Below are positions 35,601 through 46,915 of a stretch of DNA of 64,000 bases, one piece after another; position 1 is the first letter of the stretch, and every line of letters begins with the position of its first letter. The notes under the pieces were generated by a model, which worked only from the letters and a program-made list of their open reading frames with translations, ran no database searches and was not told the origin of the DNA. The DNA lies in the NCBI RefSeq assembly GCF_932294415.1, contig NC_065541.1, forward strand, positions 51,314,290 to 51,378,289, written 5' to 3'. The position numbers and the translations under genes were made by a program. The stretch is from Quercus robur. Lineage: Eukaryota > Streptophyta > Magnoliopsida > Fagales > Fagaceae.

Positions 35601-38600
35601 TATTTTGAAAATCTAACTATTAAATTACATGTTATTTACACTCTTAATACATGTATCAAATTTTGAGTCAATTGGATATTATTTACTATATGATCTATAA
35701 CTTTATATTTTATGCATGATTTCAAACTACAAAAACTTACAACTTAAACAATTTATTGATGATATAGCTATTGTTTTTTACTTTTCTAGAAATGTTGCAA
35801 GTATGGAAAATATAAGAAGAATATATAATTCAATGGTGGATTTGTCAAAATTCACCTCCAATAAAAAGATATTGAGTAAGGTTGTAATCTTAGGCTACAA
35901 CCAATTTGTAGCTAAACTTTGTCCAAGATTTATTTCATTCCTTAATTATTAGTTTAATTATTTTTTAGTTTAAGGCATTCTTTTCATTAGTTCCCCTTTT
36001 CACTTATGGTCTGAACATTGGGCTTCTTTGCATAATCCAAAACGCATGTTCTACGGTTAGGACCTATAAACATATATTCTAATTCCTATAGCAATACAAA
36101 TTGCCAGTAGATACCCATAGTCTATTATACATAGAACAAGAATTGAACATGAAAAATTAATAGAAAGCGTTTTATGTGGTTTGTACTCTTTATAATGCTT
36201 GTCTAATGATCCTCCCATTACAAGCTCCTTAATCCCATCACGAGAAATGAATTCTATAATTCCCTTCCCGATATCGTCCATTTCAATCCAGACTCTTTGT
36301 GCTTGTACCTAAATTTAAAAAACAATTAATGTCATTCAGCAGCCAAAAAAAAAAAAAAAAGTCAACAAATTTGAAAACTCAGATATGAGGCACTAGGATT
36401 TGAACTACAGCTATGAGGCACTACAAAAATGTGGTTACCATTGATGTAGTAAAACTACCACTTGAACCCAAATATTGAAAGTTTGAACCACTAATACCCT
36501 AAATTTTGAATTTTCAATGCTTGTAACTTATATATGGATTAGCCAATAAAAGATGATTGTTATTGATGCATCTTTTGGGGGATTGATTTTATTAACTTCA
36601 AATCCATTTTGGTAGAAAGAAATGTTGCAAACAATGGAAAATTATTATGTATTCTTAAAATACAGTGATTTGGTGATGTCTCCTCATGCACTTTAGACTA
36701 ATCATTTGGCAAATACTAACATAAAGTCCAAATCTTTGTCAACGGTCAGTTCATATGATATACCTTCCATAGTTTTTTTTTTTTTTTTTTTTAACTAAAT
36801 CAAAAATCCTAATCTACCCTACATATAATGCTCTCTTTGGAGCTTGAACTTGTGATCCCCCACTAGGCTTAATAGGATGATGTGGTGCTCTCTTCTCATA
36901 CACTCAACTAATCGTTTGTCTTTGGTTTCATTCCTGAAAACAGTAGGCCCCACTAGGTGAAAATGTGTTGGGGTGAAGTTTTTGTTTTCAGCTTTATAAA
37001 AAAATAAATAAAAAAAATCCAAATTTTGGTTATGAGAATAGACTAGGGCCCACACTAGTCTTGTTGTCTATATTAAAGTCAGATCTCTCTCTCGTACTCC
37101 TCACTCCTCACTATATGTTTGATCCTCTCACTCTCTCTTTCTCAATCCTCACTCTTTTATCTGTCCGTCCCTCCCTGTTTGAAAAGGTTTTTTTTTTAAA
37201 CTCATTTGGAAAAAAAACCTTTTAAACTTTTTTTATATTTTTTTATTTGATATGAATTTTGAAAATCTAATCATTAGATTATATATTTTTATTATATCCT
37301 CCATGTCTATAAACTTTTAAAAAGATCAAAAATCAATAATTATATATGTCATCAATCTCAATAAATAAAAAATAAAAAATAAAACTATATCATAAATCAA
37401 ATGTTTAAATTTCAAGTTTTTGTAGTCTAAAATTATGCTTAAAAAATATGTTTATTGATCGAATAGTAAATAACATATAATTTAAACAAAATTTGACTTG
37501 TGTGTTAAAGACAAAAAAAAAAAAAATACAACCAACAATTATATTTTTAAAATTCACATCCAATAGAAAGATATGTGAGGACTTTGAAAAGTTTCTCTCC
37601 AAATTCGTTTGGAGAGAAATCTTGACCCTCTCTTTTAGCCTCTCCGACTCCTCATTTTCACAATTTTGGGTGGTCAATCTAGGGATTTATGGGTTTATAT
37701 TGTGGTGTGGACGTGTGGTACGTAGGATGTGTTCACAACAGTGGTGGGCTCTTGTCTTGTTCTATTCTCAACACCAATTTCACGATCGTTGGGTTTTGAT
37801 TTTTCTACTTTTGTTTTTGATTCAAAGGTTCTCTTTAGTTTATGATTTTGAGTTTTGATCGTTGCCGGGAACTCACTTTTGTGACTTTGGAGTGTGGTGG
37901 AGAAGGAAAATTGTATTCGATAGGTTGAATTGGGATTTGGATTTTGGGTTGATCTGGGACAAGCAGAGAATTTTTGTGGATTGTTCTGATGGTTTGTTAC
38001 ATATATTCCAGTGGTGGTGATTTTGTGTTGAGGTGGTTGTGATATTTTTATGTTAAGAAATCGAGGGAGGAAATGAAAGGGTGCAAAGAGGAACAAAAAA
38101 CAGCTGTATGTGAAAACGAGCTCAAACAAAAAAGGGTCCGGCTTGTGTCCAGTTTCACTGGACACGTTGGATTGTGGACACGTGTCCACATCTCAAAACT
38201 AGTTTCAGATTAAGCTTTCAAAATATCTTTTTCTAGATTTGTAAACAAATAACAAAACTTGGTGTCCCAACAAATGTGGCAAGTACTCTATGATCATTTT
38301 CTATATGTTTGGGAGTATATAAATTTTGAGATGAGTAATGTTACATGGTCACAAACACAATAATCAATAATTTTCGCAATACGTTTCACAAACAATTGAG
38401 TTGACAAGTTTTTATAATAACTATCTAAGTTCACCGCTTAACATTATATTTTTAACCACCATTGAAATCTTACCGCCTCAATAAGTATGAAATATTTAAT
38501 GAAATTCCTTGTGTCTCTCAAGTATTATTTTGAAATATGCTATGTTTGTATATAAAAAAAAATTCTTAATTGTAAGGTAAATTTGTTAAGGAGATTTGAC

Positions 38601-39619
38601 AGATTTACCCCCTCTCGGTGACAAATAGAAAGGTATTCTTCTAGGATCTCATTCATAATTTTCCCTTCTGCTTTCCGGTAATCCCGTACAATCCTTTCGT
38701 CCAATGAGCTTACTGGATGGTTTCCACCCACTGCAAAATAAGAAAAATAAATTGCACTTTGAAATAATTAAAACCATGCAAGATAAAACTAAATCTTAAA
38801 GACAAAAGTGAAATTCTCCAGATCTCCATAGTCATATTTCTTCATATTACCAGATCATGAGTTTAAAATTCCACTCAAAATTTGTACGGTAAATGTTAGA
38901 TTGACCAATTTTTCCAAAGTTACTAAATTCTCCAAATTTATTTCGATCTCCACAACTGTGACCAATTTTTTTCCAAAGTTTCTTTTCAATTTGTTTCACG
39001 ATTCTAGCAGGGATCCTTTACTGATCCAAGAATAATTTTTAAAAACCCTCGTAAATTTTAGAACTATAATAAATTAATTATCAAGAAGTAGATCATTAAT
39101 ATCAAGTTTTTCATTTGGATTTTCTCCAAAAAACAAAAAAAAAAAAAAAAATTGTCATTTGGAGTTCCACAAATATAGTAAACCAAATGGACTTCTAGAC
39201 TTAAATACTAGAAAGTAATAAGGCTCTAAGCTAGCTTAGCACAAATGATCAATTTTTACCACATCAAAAACCGAATTCCCATCAAAACTTCCAAGCTTTA
39301 TATAAACATAATATACATGATCAGTTTTCCAAAAAAATAATATACATGATCAGACACAGTTCTGTATGTGGATCTTTGTGCATAAATGTAAGAGCCCAAA
39401 TAGCCACACACACATAATTTTTTCAAACTTACAACCGTTGGGGATCCACCGTGCAGGTCGATGAACATGAACGATACAAATCCTCTTTCCTCCAAAATTG
39501 CGTAAAGCCCATAACAAGATTGATTTGCAGTCTTTCACATCTGTTCCCACTGCAACGTATATCATTTCTTCGTTCACACTTGTAACCGGATCCTCTGAAT
39601 TCTCATGCCCACTTGCCAT
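30047..39619 (-). CDS. USP - coiled coil - protein kinase (PUB33/PUB52-type, U-box absent), 8 exons
   Basis: I assembled complement(30047-30790, 31559-31987, 33536-33643, 33756-34320, 35090-35191, 36187-36308, 38609-38730, 39433-39619). All junctions are GT-AG, phases agree, and the sum is 2379 nt for 792 residues. Residues 15-177 are a universal stress protein-like domain (EEMIYVAVGTDVKDCKSILL, IVHVHRP). Residues 178-366 are a Ser-rich linker. A charged coiled coil (about 367-480) follows, then a kinase: glycine loop GRGGYGNVYKG (about 511), lysine K529 in VAIK, catalytic D624 in HGDLKPSN, D642 in DFG. HGD replaces HRD, as in this family. The family normally ends with a U-box for E3 ligase activity; here the frame stops about 30 residues past the kinase core (ending MTLHAE), so it can be a kinase but not a U-box ligase. 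Start M is the first ATG before the USP domain. Likely cytoplasmic receptor-like kinase; substrate unknown. Confidence 0.85.
33190..33450. repeat. Direct repeat of ~85 bp in intron 6 of the kinase gene
   Basis: Two diverged copies (about 33196-33270 and 33365-33445) each hold an 'ACTGTCA...AAACCTTCT...GTGTGT(C/T)AAAAATA' sequence and end in a TATT(C/T)TCAAAA poly(A) stretch. They may be tails of retroposed sequences. Confidence 0.5.
35541..35924. mobile_element. Mutator-like MITE in intron 4 of the kinase gene
   Basis: 384 bp with long terminal inverted repeats of about 50 bp (left GGACAAAATTTAGCTACAAA, right end inward GGACAAAGTTTAGCTACAAA). Flanked by the perfect 9-bp duplication AAGATTTAT (35532-35540 and 35925-35933), the size expected for Mutator-type transposition. 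The 78-codon open frame inside is not a gene. Confidence 0.9.
37182..37622. mobile_element. Foldback-type MITE candidate in intron 2 of the kinase gene
   Basis: The left edge is a hairpin with 14-bp perfect arms (37182-37195 and 37210-37223). The right edge is a hairpin with 12-bp perfect arms TTTCTCTCCAAA around a TTCG loop (37592-37619). The inside resembles the 35541 MITE (shared ATTTTGAAAATCTAA and AAAATTCAC(A/C)TCCAATA segments). Precise ends and TSD not found. Confidence 0.5.
38145..38189. other. Nested palindromes with a CACGTG core in intron 2
   Basis: The inverted repeat GTGTCCAG / CTGGACAC with a 5-base loop (38145-38165) is followed by the perfect 16-bp palindrome GTGGACACGTGTCCAC (38174-38189), whose centre CACGTG is a G-box. 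Part of a GC-richer island (about 37640-38200) inside intron 2 that may be an inserted element; the 164-codon minus frame there has no recognisable domain. Confidence 0.5.
39111..39163. repeat. Minimal poly(A) retroinsertion in intron 1 of the kinase gene
   Basis: The 9-bp direct repeat TCATTTGGA (39111-39119 and 39155-39163) flanks TTTTCTCC followed by an A-rich tract. Confidence 0.5.
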
Positions 39620-40450
39620 AGTTGCCGATGTTCTAGAAAGCTAATATAATCAACCACTCACCAACCAAAACTTATTCATAAGAATACTTGCTTTCTCTAA
39701 ATAGAACTCGTGCTAATATTCACCACTTCCTTTCACTTTTTGAAGAGAACTTCAAATTTTTCAACCAAAAAAAAAAAAAAAAAAAGGAGGAGGAATTATA
39801 AAGAAGAATTGAAAAAAGTCTTTTGATGGTTCTGTGAAGTTTCTGAGCTCTGTATAATTACACGTACGATATTCATATAATAATTAGAGTAGCGTAAGGC
39901 TCATTGCTTCTCCGGACTCTTTGTGTACGAAGCATGGGCCCAAGAGTTACGATAGCCACATATTCAAACTATACATGTTTTTTATAAATATATATATATA
40001 TATATTAATTTCCTTCCCTCATTCCCTATCTCTTAACTTCTAAGTATTGATCCTCTAGAGGTCTAGAGACTTGGACCCTTTTCTCATTACTTCCATAATA
40101 TTTTAATTTATAACAAATTTTAAGTAATAAGTTATTATTGGATCAAATTTGGATCTAATATTAAAATAATCTTTTTCCTTACTAGTAACAATTAGTAATA
40201 TTTTATTATTTAGAATTTGTTATAAAAATATTGTAAACCTAGCATTACTCTTGAGCAAACTAACAAAACGTCACCTATGATAGCTTATGGATGCACAACA
40301 TGAGTCCGTCTCAAATAAAATAATCATATTACTTTAAAGAGTAAAGAGTAATGTTAAGAACGTTATAAATTTTTTATTCATTTAATTAAAAAATCATTGA
40401 TTTTTTTTTTTCTATAAATTGATTGATTTTGTTGTTGAGGTAATAGTGAA

Positions 40451-40503
40451 AACCAATCACATTAATAATTTTTTTTTTTTTTTGAGAAACCAATCACATT
40501 AAT
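40451..40503. repeat. Minimal poly(A) retroinsertion
   Basis: The perfect 16-bp repeat AACCAATCACATTAAT (40451-40466 and 40488-40503) flanks only about 21 bases, a T run followed by GAGA (minus strand TCTC plus poly(A)). Confidence 0.75.
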
Positions 40504-40626
40504 TGTACCCATACAGTAAGATAAATACTATATACCACAAAAAAGAATATATTATTCATGAGTCAAAAAAATTGTTACAAAATATATTAAATGAAAATAT
40601 AAGAAACTCTATGCACGGGATTTTAA

Positions 40627-40688
40627 TTAGCTAGTTATCTTCTTTTTTCTTTTTTTTCTTTTTTGAGGAGATTTTAGCTGGTTATCTT
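40627..40688. repeat. Minimal poly(A) retroinsertion
   Basis: TTAGCTAGTTATCTT (40627-40641) and TTAGCTGGTTATCTT (40674-40688) match at 14 of 15 bases and flank a T-rich tract ending GAGGAGATT. Confidence 0.6.
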
Positions 40689-42425
40689 AATAGTAAAATA
40701 TTTTCATAGAAAATATCTATTTACAGTATACTAGACTCATCACACGCACTTTGCGTGTGCAATAAGGTTCTTTTTTTTTTTTTTTTGGATTTAGTGAAAT
40801 AACATTTAAAAGTGAGATAAAGACAATGTCCTAATTTTTAAGATCTTGATAAAAGTTTGAAATTACTGATCAATAAATATATGGATTAAAATATCTATAA
40901 AAAAAGGGGGGGGCAATTCATTAAGCCTAAAATTTAGGAAATTTTTAAAAAATAATAAATTACTCTTTTAACCAATTTGTGTTTTTAAATTTAAAATTAT
41001 TCAACTAAAAGATATAGATATTTTAGAAAGTTTAAGAATTTATGTGAGAATATTTTAGTACGCAAAATGTTGAAACTCAACCAGGGAACCCTGTTATTAA
41101 CAGTGTAGATAACTTCTATTACAAAGTATTTGGATTTTAAGCCATTACACATTCTTGGAATTTTTGGACTTTTATTCTGTTACTTATTCACATGTTTCTT
41201 TTTCTTTAAAAGCTAGCTAGGTTATGATATCTTCTCAACCTAAAAATTTTATTTTTAAAAAAAAAGATAGACTATGTGAAAATAGATATTTCCTTTTCAC
41301 ATCAAATCAATAGTCCATTTGGATTGAAGGGAAGGGAGAGAGAATAGAGTAGATTTGATCCAAAATTAGTTTATTTTCAGCCAACTGTACTCCACTCCCC
41401 TCCACTCTATCAAAGAATTGATGAAATGATGAATTTCAGTATTGAATTAATTAGGAAAAAGTGATTACAAGAGTTTATATACACTAAATGTACCAAGCTA
41501 ACCGTCTAATTGCAAAACAGAAAAAAAATAAAATAAAATAACCACCTATACACGTGTCTACCTACAGTAATAACTAATCTTCACGCATGCTTCAACTTAA
41601 AGCTTTAAACTATCTGCTAAACTACAAGTCCTATATACAAGAAACACACTACAAGCTACTGTCGTTTGTGCTCTGTCTCTGTTCTAGCAATAGAGCTATG
41701 CTACTCTTATTGCTCACTGTTACCTTCAATCTGATACACTCCCCTTTCTTCTCCCTCTCATTCCAAACAAACCATAACAAGAAAACTTATAATTATAGCA
41801 TTTTTGGCTGCTAGAGCATTCTCATCAGGTTTTCTATAAATATGTCATTTTGACACACCAAAAAGCCTACTTTATTATTTTAGCACATCATTTTACAATA
41901 TACCCTACATCACATGTTTTATTCTTCAATTCCATACATTAAAATAATATATACAATACATTAAAATAATATATTAACTCAAAACTCAGCCAATATACAA
42001 AACACAAACAGTGGCAATGGCAATGGCAACGACCAACAACCACTGCCACAACCAGTGGCCACCAACCAACAACCACCTCATCCTCTATAGCCTAAAACAC
42101 AACTCAAAACAAACGAAATAAATTCCAGCCAAATACCCACAACAAACCCACAGCCATAACCGCCATAAATTAGATTTAAAAATAAAAACAAACAGGTAAG
42201 AAAGGTAGAGAGATTTGGCAATGGTGACTTTCTTTGTTGGCAATGGTGGTTTTAGATTGGCGGTAGTGGCTTAGATCGGCTTTGCACCGTGGCTGAGATG
42301 AGCATCAAACAAGCGGTGACTGCAACTTCAAGCCATGGTTGAGATGGGTTCAAACCGAGGCAGCATGGCAACTTCAAACCAAGGTGGCAATGGCGGCTTC
42401 AGACCGATGGTGATGGAGTCTTCAA

Positions 42426-42494
42426 ACCAGAGGCGACGGCGACGGCGATGGCAATGGCGATGGCGACGGCGACAGCGACGGCGATGGCGATGGC
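42426..42494. repeat. GGCGAC/GGCGATG hexamer tract
   Basis: About eleven imperfect hexamers on the plus strand. Translated frames give Arg/His or Ala/Val/Ile runs and are not genes. Confidence 0.85.
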
Positions 42495-42667
42495 TTGATC
42501 GGTGAGGGAGGCAGAAAGGAGAGGAGGGAAGATCCACAATCCACAACGCCGCCATAACCAGCTGACCCATGATCCAAAAACCCTTAACACCAATCCATAG
42601 CTCTGCCGCTCAATAAAGAGAGAAGAAAGAAGTTTATTTGGGTTTGATTTGAGGTGCAAAGAGAGAG

Positions 42668-43608
42668 TGATGGGGCAAAAATGTATTGACCCCTTACAAA
42701 TTAATTAATTATCCAAGTTAATTAATTAGATTCAATTACATGCAATGGTGTGGTAGCACAAACAAATCACCTACTAAACTAAATGCAGTGGAAATTAAAT
42801 TTGGCATGGTGATTTGTTTATGAATGGGGAAAACCACCAAAACAAAAACCCCACCGGGTGATTTTAAGGTCACTACTCCCAAAAATCTACTATTATCAAT
42901 CACAAGTGGTTACAAGTATAAAGAAACTTACCAAACCGTTTGGCCTATCCCAACATAATAACCTACAGTTAAACTCTTACCCCAATACCCAATTAGACTT
43001 GTATTATAACTGTAATCTTTCCGTTCAATGCACGAATCCCAATACGTGATTAACTAATGATGCACGGATTTCAGTACGTGACTAACTCCAGCAATTTGAA
43101 GAGGTTGTTGGCTGCAAAGTTTTTCAGTTCATCAACAATGAAGATTAGAAAACCCCTTGGTCACAAAACCCTTGGTGTAAAGGTACTGTAACTTCATCAG
43201 AGAGGACAAGGCACTAGGTCACTTTTTGCATGCTCGACGGCCTTTAAAATAACTCTTATATATGTCTAAGATTGTGAAAAAAGAAACCCTATACAAAATT
43301 TCAACATGGGCCGAAAATTAGATCTGGAAGTTCTGATCTCGTAAGTCTGATAGAAACAGCTTGTGTCAAGCTTTTGTTGAGTTTCGACTTTAAATTTCGA
43401 TAGAAGTCTTTCTGTTGAGATTGCTGTCAAGTTTTAATTTAATGAACAGCTTTTTTTCACTTGTTTCTTTGTCAAATTTTCATGGCTTTAATACTTGACT
43501 TGAACAACATGTTTCTTGAACTCTTAAACCCATCTTAGATCTACCCAATTACAAGTAAAGTATATTTTGTCAAAGGATTAACCAATTACATAAAATATGT
43601 CCCTAATA
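42668..43608 (-). mobile_element. Solo LTR of family A
   Basis: 941 bp beginning TGATGGGGC and ending CCCTAATA, collinear with the LTRs at 22234 and 544 (shared GTGATTTTAAGGTCACTACT and AATTACAAGTAAAGT stretches). Flanked by GAGAG (42663-42667 and 43609-43613). The terminal CA is TA, as at 28683. No internal sequence. Orientation follows the other family A LTRs. Confidence 0.88.
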
Positions 43609-43928
43609 GAGAGAAAAACGTTTGAGGTTGAGGGTGAGGGAGGGGCTGGGAATTTGATTTGAAGAAGAAAGAGGGAGAGAGAGAACACAAGTTGGGAGAG
43701 AGAGGCAAATTTGTGAGAAGAGAGAGAAAGAATCAAATAAAGAATTGAGAGGAAAGAGAAAAAGTCGAATAAAAAAAATTTGTTTGACATTTATGTCCAT
43801 ACCATTTCAAATTTAAAACAATACTGTTCACTTGTGCTAAGTGTTTTGGCATTTAAAATACCTGATGTGAAGTGTTTTCCGATGCTTGGTATGTCAGATG
43901 CCAATAGGCACGCCTAGTGAAAATGCTC

Positions 43929-44449
43929 TTATTACCTCATTTTTCTACAGGCATTTTGGCTGCTACTGGCCCTATTTTCCGGTCGTATTTGTTGAAAAAT
44001 AAATACCTGTCACAGAAATTCAGCAAATTAAAATAAATAAATACCTGTCACAGAAGTCAGAATCATTAAATGCAGAAAATGTCGTATTTGCTTATGGGAA
44101 ACCCCACACACATGCCCCCAACAACACAAAAAACGACAAAATGACAACAGGAACAAGAGAATAATTATTGAGCCTTGTGGATCTTTAGTCTTGCAGGAAA
44201 TTGTTGAAAGATAAGTCTTAAGCGAAACCAAATACAATCGATTAATCGTGCTATTTTGAAATTCTGTTAGTCGCCTTGAACTTACTGCTAGTTTAAAGTT
44301 TAAACCTCTAATAGCTGAAACTTATTTTTTTTAGAGTGCAATAATCTTATGCATAGGGAATAAATTTTTCATTGTGAAGAGTATGGCTGTATATAAGAAT
44401 GGCCACTATTTGTACATGGCTTTCTGTAATTTCCAAATGGTGTGTTATG
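43929..44449. other. Spacer between two Harbinger elements
   Basis: No gene. The 20-bp repeat AATAAATACCTGTCACAGAA occurs at 43999 and 44036. The string GCATTTTGGCTGCTA near 43951-43965 repeats the left flank of the element at 41814 (GCATTTTTGGCTGCTA, 41798-41813). Confidence 0.4.
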
Positions 44450-44452
44450 TTA

Positions 44453-44478
44453 GAGCATCCACAGCAGTGGAGTTAAAA
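44453..44478. repeat. Left terminal inverted repeat of the Harbinger element
   Basis: GAGCATCCACAGCAGTGGAG then TTAAAA. It pairs with the right end with four mismatches, all transitions. Confidence 0.92.
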
Positions 44479-44683
44479 ATTTAGCTTTTTAGCTCCACCA
44501 AAAGTTACTTTATCTATTTTACCTACATACATGCTGCAGCAGTGGATCTATTTTAGCTTTTAACACAATAAAATAATATAAACATCACAATAAAATAATA
44601 TATCCATTACAATAAAATAATATATCCATTACAATAAAATAATATATCTTATACAATAAACAACAACCACAACCACCTTCAAC

Positions 44684-44816
44684 CGCCACCGCCACCGCCG
44701 CCACCACCATCGCCGCCGCCGCCGCCGCCGCCGCCGACTTTTTTTCCACTGCCGTCGTCGCCGCCGCCGCCGCCACCGCCACCGACGACTCTTTTTCCAC
44801 CGCCGCCGCCGCGTGA
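44684..44816. repeat. CCG/CCACCG-rich microsatellite tract
   Basis: Imperfect GCC triplet repeats broken by two CTTTTTTTCC interruptions, near the left end of the Harbinger element. The glycine- or alanine-rich open frames across it are artefacts. Confidence 0.9.
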
Positions 44817-45156
44817 TAGTAAATAATCGTCTAGTATTATATTTTTTTTTAACCCCAAATTATACTCATACATTTTTTTTTTAGTAAAACAATTTTTCAA
44901 TTATCATGATAACGTATTATCGTCTCAATTATCCGGAAGCAACCTTGAAATAATGTGAACTATGAAATGAAGGAACTTTATAATGTAGTCCATAGATTTA
45001 TAAGAAAACATAGAAAATAAAATACATATTATAGCAAGAACAATGTAGTCCATAGATTTGCTTACATACATAATTCAAACCAAATTACAATAAAACTCAC
45101 ACACTCGCACAAGTTCTTATGACTCATACTAAACCCACATACAAAAAAGAAAGTTC

Positions 45157-46419
45157 CTACGACTCGCCTTGCAATTGCCATAAATGTTTAATAAGGTCCG
45201 ACTGGAGTTGAAAATTGATTTCTCGGTCTCTAATGCGTCCATGCCTCTCAATGTATGACAAAAATTCATCACTTTGTTCACGTAACATTTGCAGAGGAGG
45301 ATTATCCACTCCATCATTTTGTTCATAATCCAAATCTACCACTTCATTATCATCCCGCTCATCTTCTCGCTCATCTTCAACAATCATATTATGGAGAATT
45401 ATGCACGCTTTCATGATCTTTTTGAGTGTTTCAAGATGAAAAAATCGTGCAGGTCCACGGACAATTGCGAAACGTGCTTGAAGCACTCCAAATGCACGCT
45501 CAACATCCTTCCTATACCCCTCTTGGGCTGCTGCAAATAATTTATACTTATGTCCTTGTGGAGCTGGGATTGTTTTCACAAATGTTGCCCACTTTGGATA
45601 TATACCATCAGCAAGGCAATATCCCATAGTGTAGTCATGACCATTAATTGAGTATTGTATTGTAGGAGCACGTCCTTCAGCCAATTCATTAAATACATGA
45701 GATCGCTCTAACACATTAATATCATTATTTGACCTAGGTAATCCAAAAAATGCATGCCATATCCAAAGATCATATGATGCTACTGCCTTCAAAATAATAG
45801 TAGGCTCACGAATATGACCACAATATTGACCTTTCCATGCAGATGGACAATTTTTCCACTTCCAATGCATGCAATCAATTGAACCTAACATACCTGGAAA
45901 ACCTCGACGTTCGCCGTGAGCTAACAGTCTAGCAATGTCTTCATTGTTTGGCTTTCTCAAGTATTCTTCAGAGAAAACATCAATTACTGCAGTAACAAAT
46001 TTTTTCAAACTTTCTAATGCAGTAGTTTCTCCAATCCGCACATATTCATCTATCAAATCACCCGATACTCCATACGCAAGCATTCTAAGTGCAGCAGTTA
46101 TCTTTTGCAATGAAGATAAACCAAGTTTGTTAGCACTATTTCTTTTTTGGACAAAATAAGAGTCATGAGCTTCAACTTGAGATTGAATACGAAGAAAAAG
46201 AGAACGCTTCATTCGAAATCTCCTACGAAATAAAGTAGGTGGATATACTGGTGTGGGAGCAAAATAATCAAGAAAAAGCCTCTCATGGCCTACCAAATGA
46301 TTACGTTTGATAGAACGACGACGACGCTTAGGTTGTGATGCTTCCATAACAAGTTCTTCGATTATCTCATCTTCATCTGAGTCATCAAGAAGGAACTTGT
46401 GAATCACAAAGTGATTCAT
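45157..46419 (-). CDS. PIF/Harbinger DDE transposase
   Basis: 420 residues from ATG 46419, open to TAG at 45157. It cuts and pastes the element at its inverted repeats and inserts at TTA/TAA targets, acting in the nucleus with the ORF1 protein. The catalytic triad is visible: D182 (GSIDCMHW), D233 (RSNNDINVLERS) and E307 (YRKDVERAFGVLQARF). These are the signatures of the DDE_4 / plant transposon protein family. A basic cluster KRRRRSIKR (31-39) is a likely nuclear localisation signal, and LSSLQKITAALRMLAYG (101-117) fits the helix-turn-helix part. Length is normal for the family. I preferred ATG 46419 because upstream in-frame codons lack ATG; an AG dinucleotide just above suggests a possible 5' intron. 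The acidic tail (DEREDERDDNEVVDLD) is common. No broken residues seen. Confidence 0.93.
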   Translation of the reverse strand: MNHFVIHKFLLDDSDEDEIIEELVMEASQPKRRRRSIKRNHLVGHERLFLDYFAPTPVYPPTLFRRRFRMKRSLFLRIQSQVEAHDSYFVQKRNSANKLGLSSLQKITAALRMLAYGVSGDLIDEYVRIGETTALESLKKFVTAVIDVFSEEYLRKPNNEDIARLLAHGERRGFPGMLGSIDCMHWKWKNCPSAWKGQYCGHIREPTIILKAVASYDLWIWHAFFGLPRSNNDINVLERSHVFNELAEGRAPTIQYSINGHDYTMGYCLADGIYPKWATFVKTIPAPQGHKYKLFAAAQEGYRKDVERAFGVLQARFAIVRGPARFFHLETLKKIMKACIILHNMIVEDEREDERDDNEVVDLDYEQNDGVDNPPLQMLREQSDEFLSYIERHGRIRDREINFQLQSDLIKHLWQLQGES

Positions 46420-46915
46420 GGATGCAACCTTCAAGACAATTGAAAATCAATTATTACTATAGATGCAAGATTAAAATTAAGTGACAAACCACATTAAAAT
46501 AAATATAACTAATTCACGCACAAATCACAACACAAACACATACATCTAAAAATAAAAAACTTGAAAATACTATGGATGCTCATTGTTCATAGATTTATTC
46601 TAAGACCTGTCATCTCAAAACCAAGCATATGATACTAGGCACTCCATAGTGGCTGTAATACTCATAGTTGATCAAATAATAATTTCATTGAATTAAAGAA
46701 TCATATCAATGCCTATCACAAGATCAAATAGAACTTAACAAAAGATAAAAAAGATTGCACTTCAAAGTCTTTGCTAGATTGCACTTCAAGTCATAACACA
46801 AATACATACATATAGTTTAAGATAATTCATCAAGTGACATAAGCCACTACAAAATACATAAACCACTACAAAATACATAAAAGTCTAAACTACATCCAAA
46901 ATACAATTAAACTCA

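Larger units (their letters stand above)
39620..41813. other. Upstream region of the kinase gene
   Basis: AT-rich, with no coding sequence that I trust. It should hold the kinase promoter (minus strand, directly above 39619). It contains a TA microsatellite (about 39988-40006), two poly(A) retroinsertions and a long T run at 40769-40786. Confidence 0.4.
41814..43928. mobile_element. Harbinger-like non-autonomous element, split by a solo LTR
   Basis: The left end GAGCATTCTCATCAGG and the right end read inward GAGCATTTTCACTAGG are inverted repeats; flanks are CTA (41811-41813) and TTA (43929-43931), a 3-bp duplication with one change, as for Harbinger elements. Without the solo LTR and its duplication it is about 1.17 kb. 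The inside has AATAAAATAATAT-like and GGCGAC-repeat stretches similar to those near the ends of the autonomous element at 44453. The short open frames at 42328-42659 come from the repeat. Confidence 0.65.

Noticed and set aside
37695-38189. 164-codon minus-strand open frame in intron 2 of the kinase gene
   Set aside because: No recognisable domain, low complexity, and located in an intron of a gene whose exons splice in phase around it; at most a relic of an inserted element.
42328-42659. Arg/His-rich and Ala/Val-rich open frames (80 and 86 codons)
   Set aside because: They arise from the GGCGAC hexamer tract inside a non-autonomous DNA element.
44585-44900. Glycine- and alanine-rich open frames
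   Set aside because: Translation of a CCG/CCACCG microsatellite near the left end of the Harbinger element.
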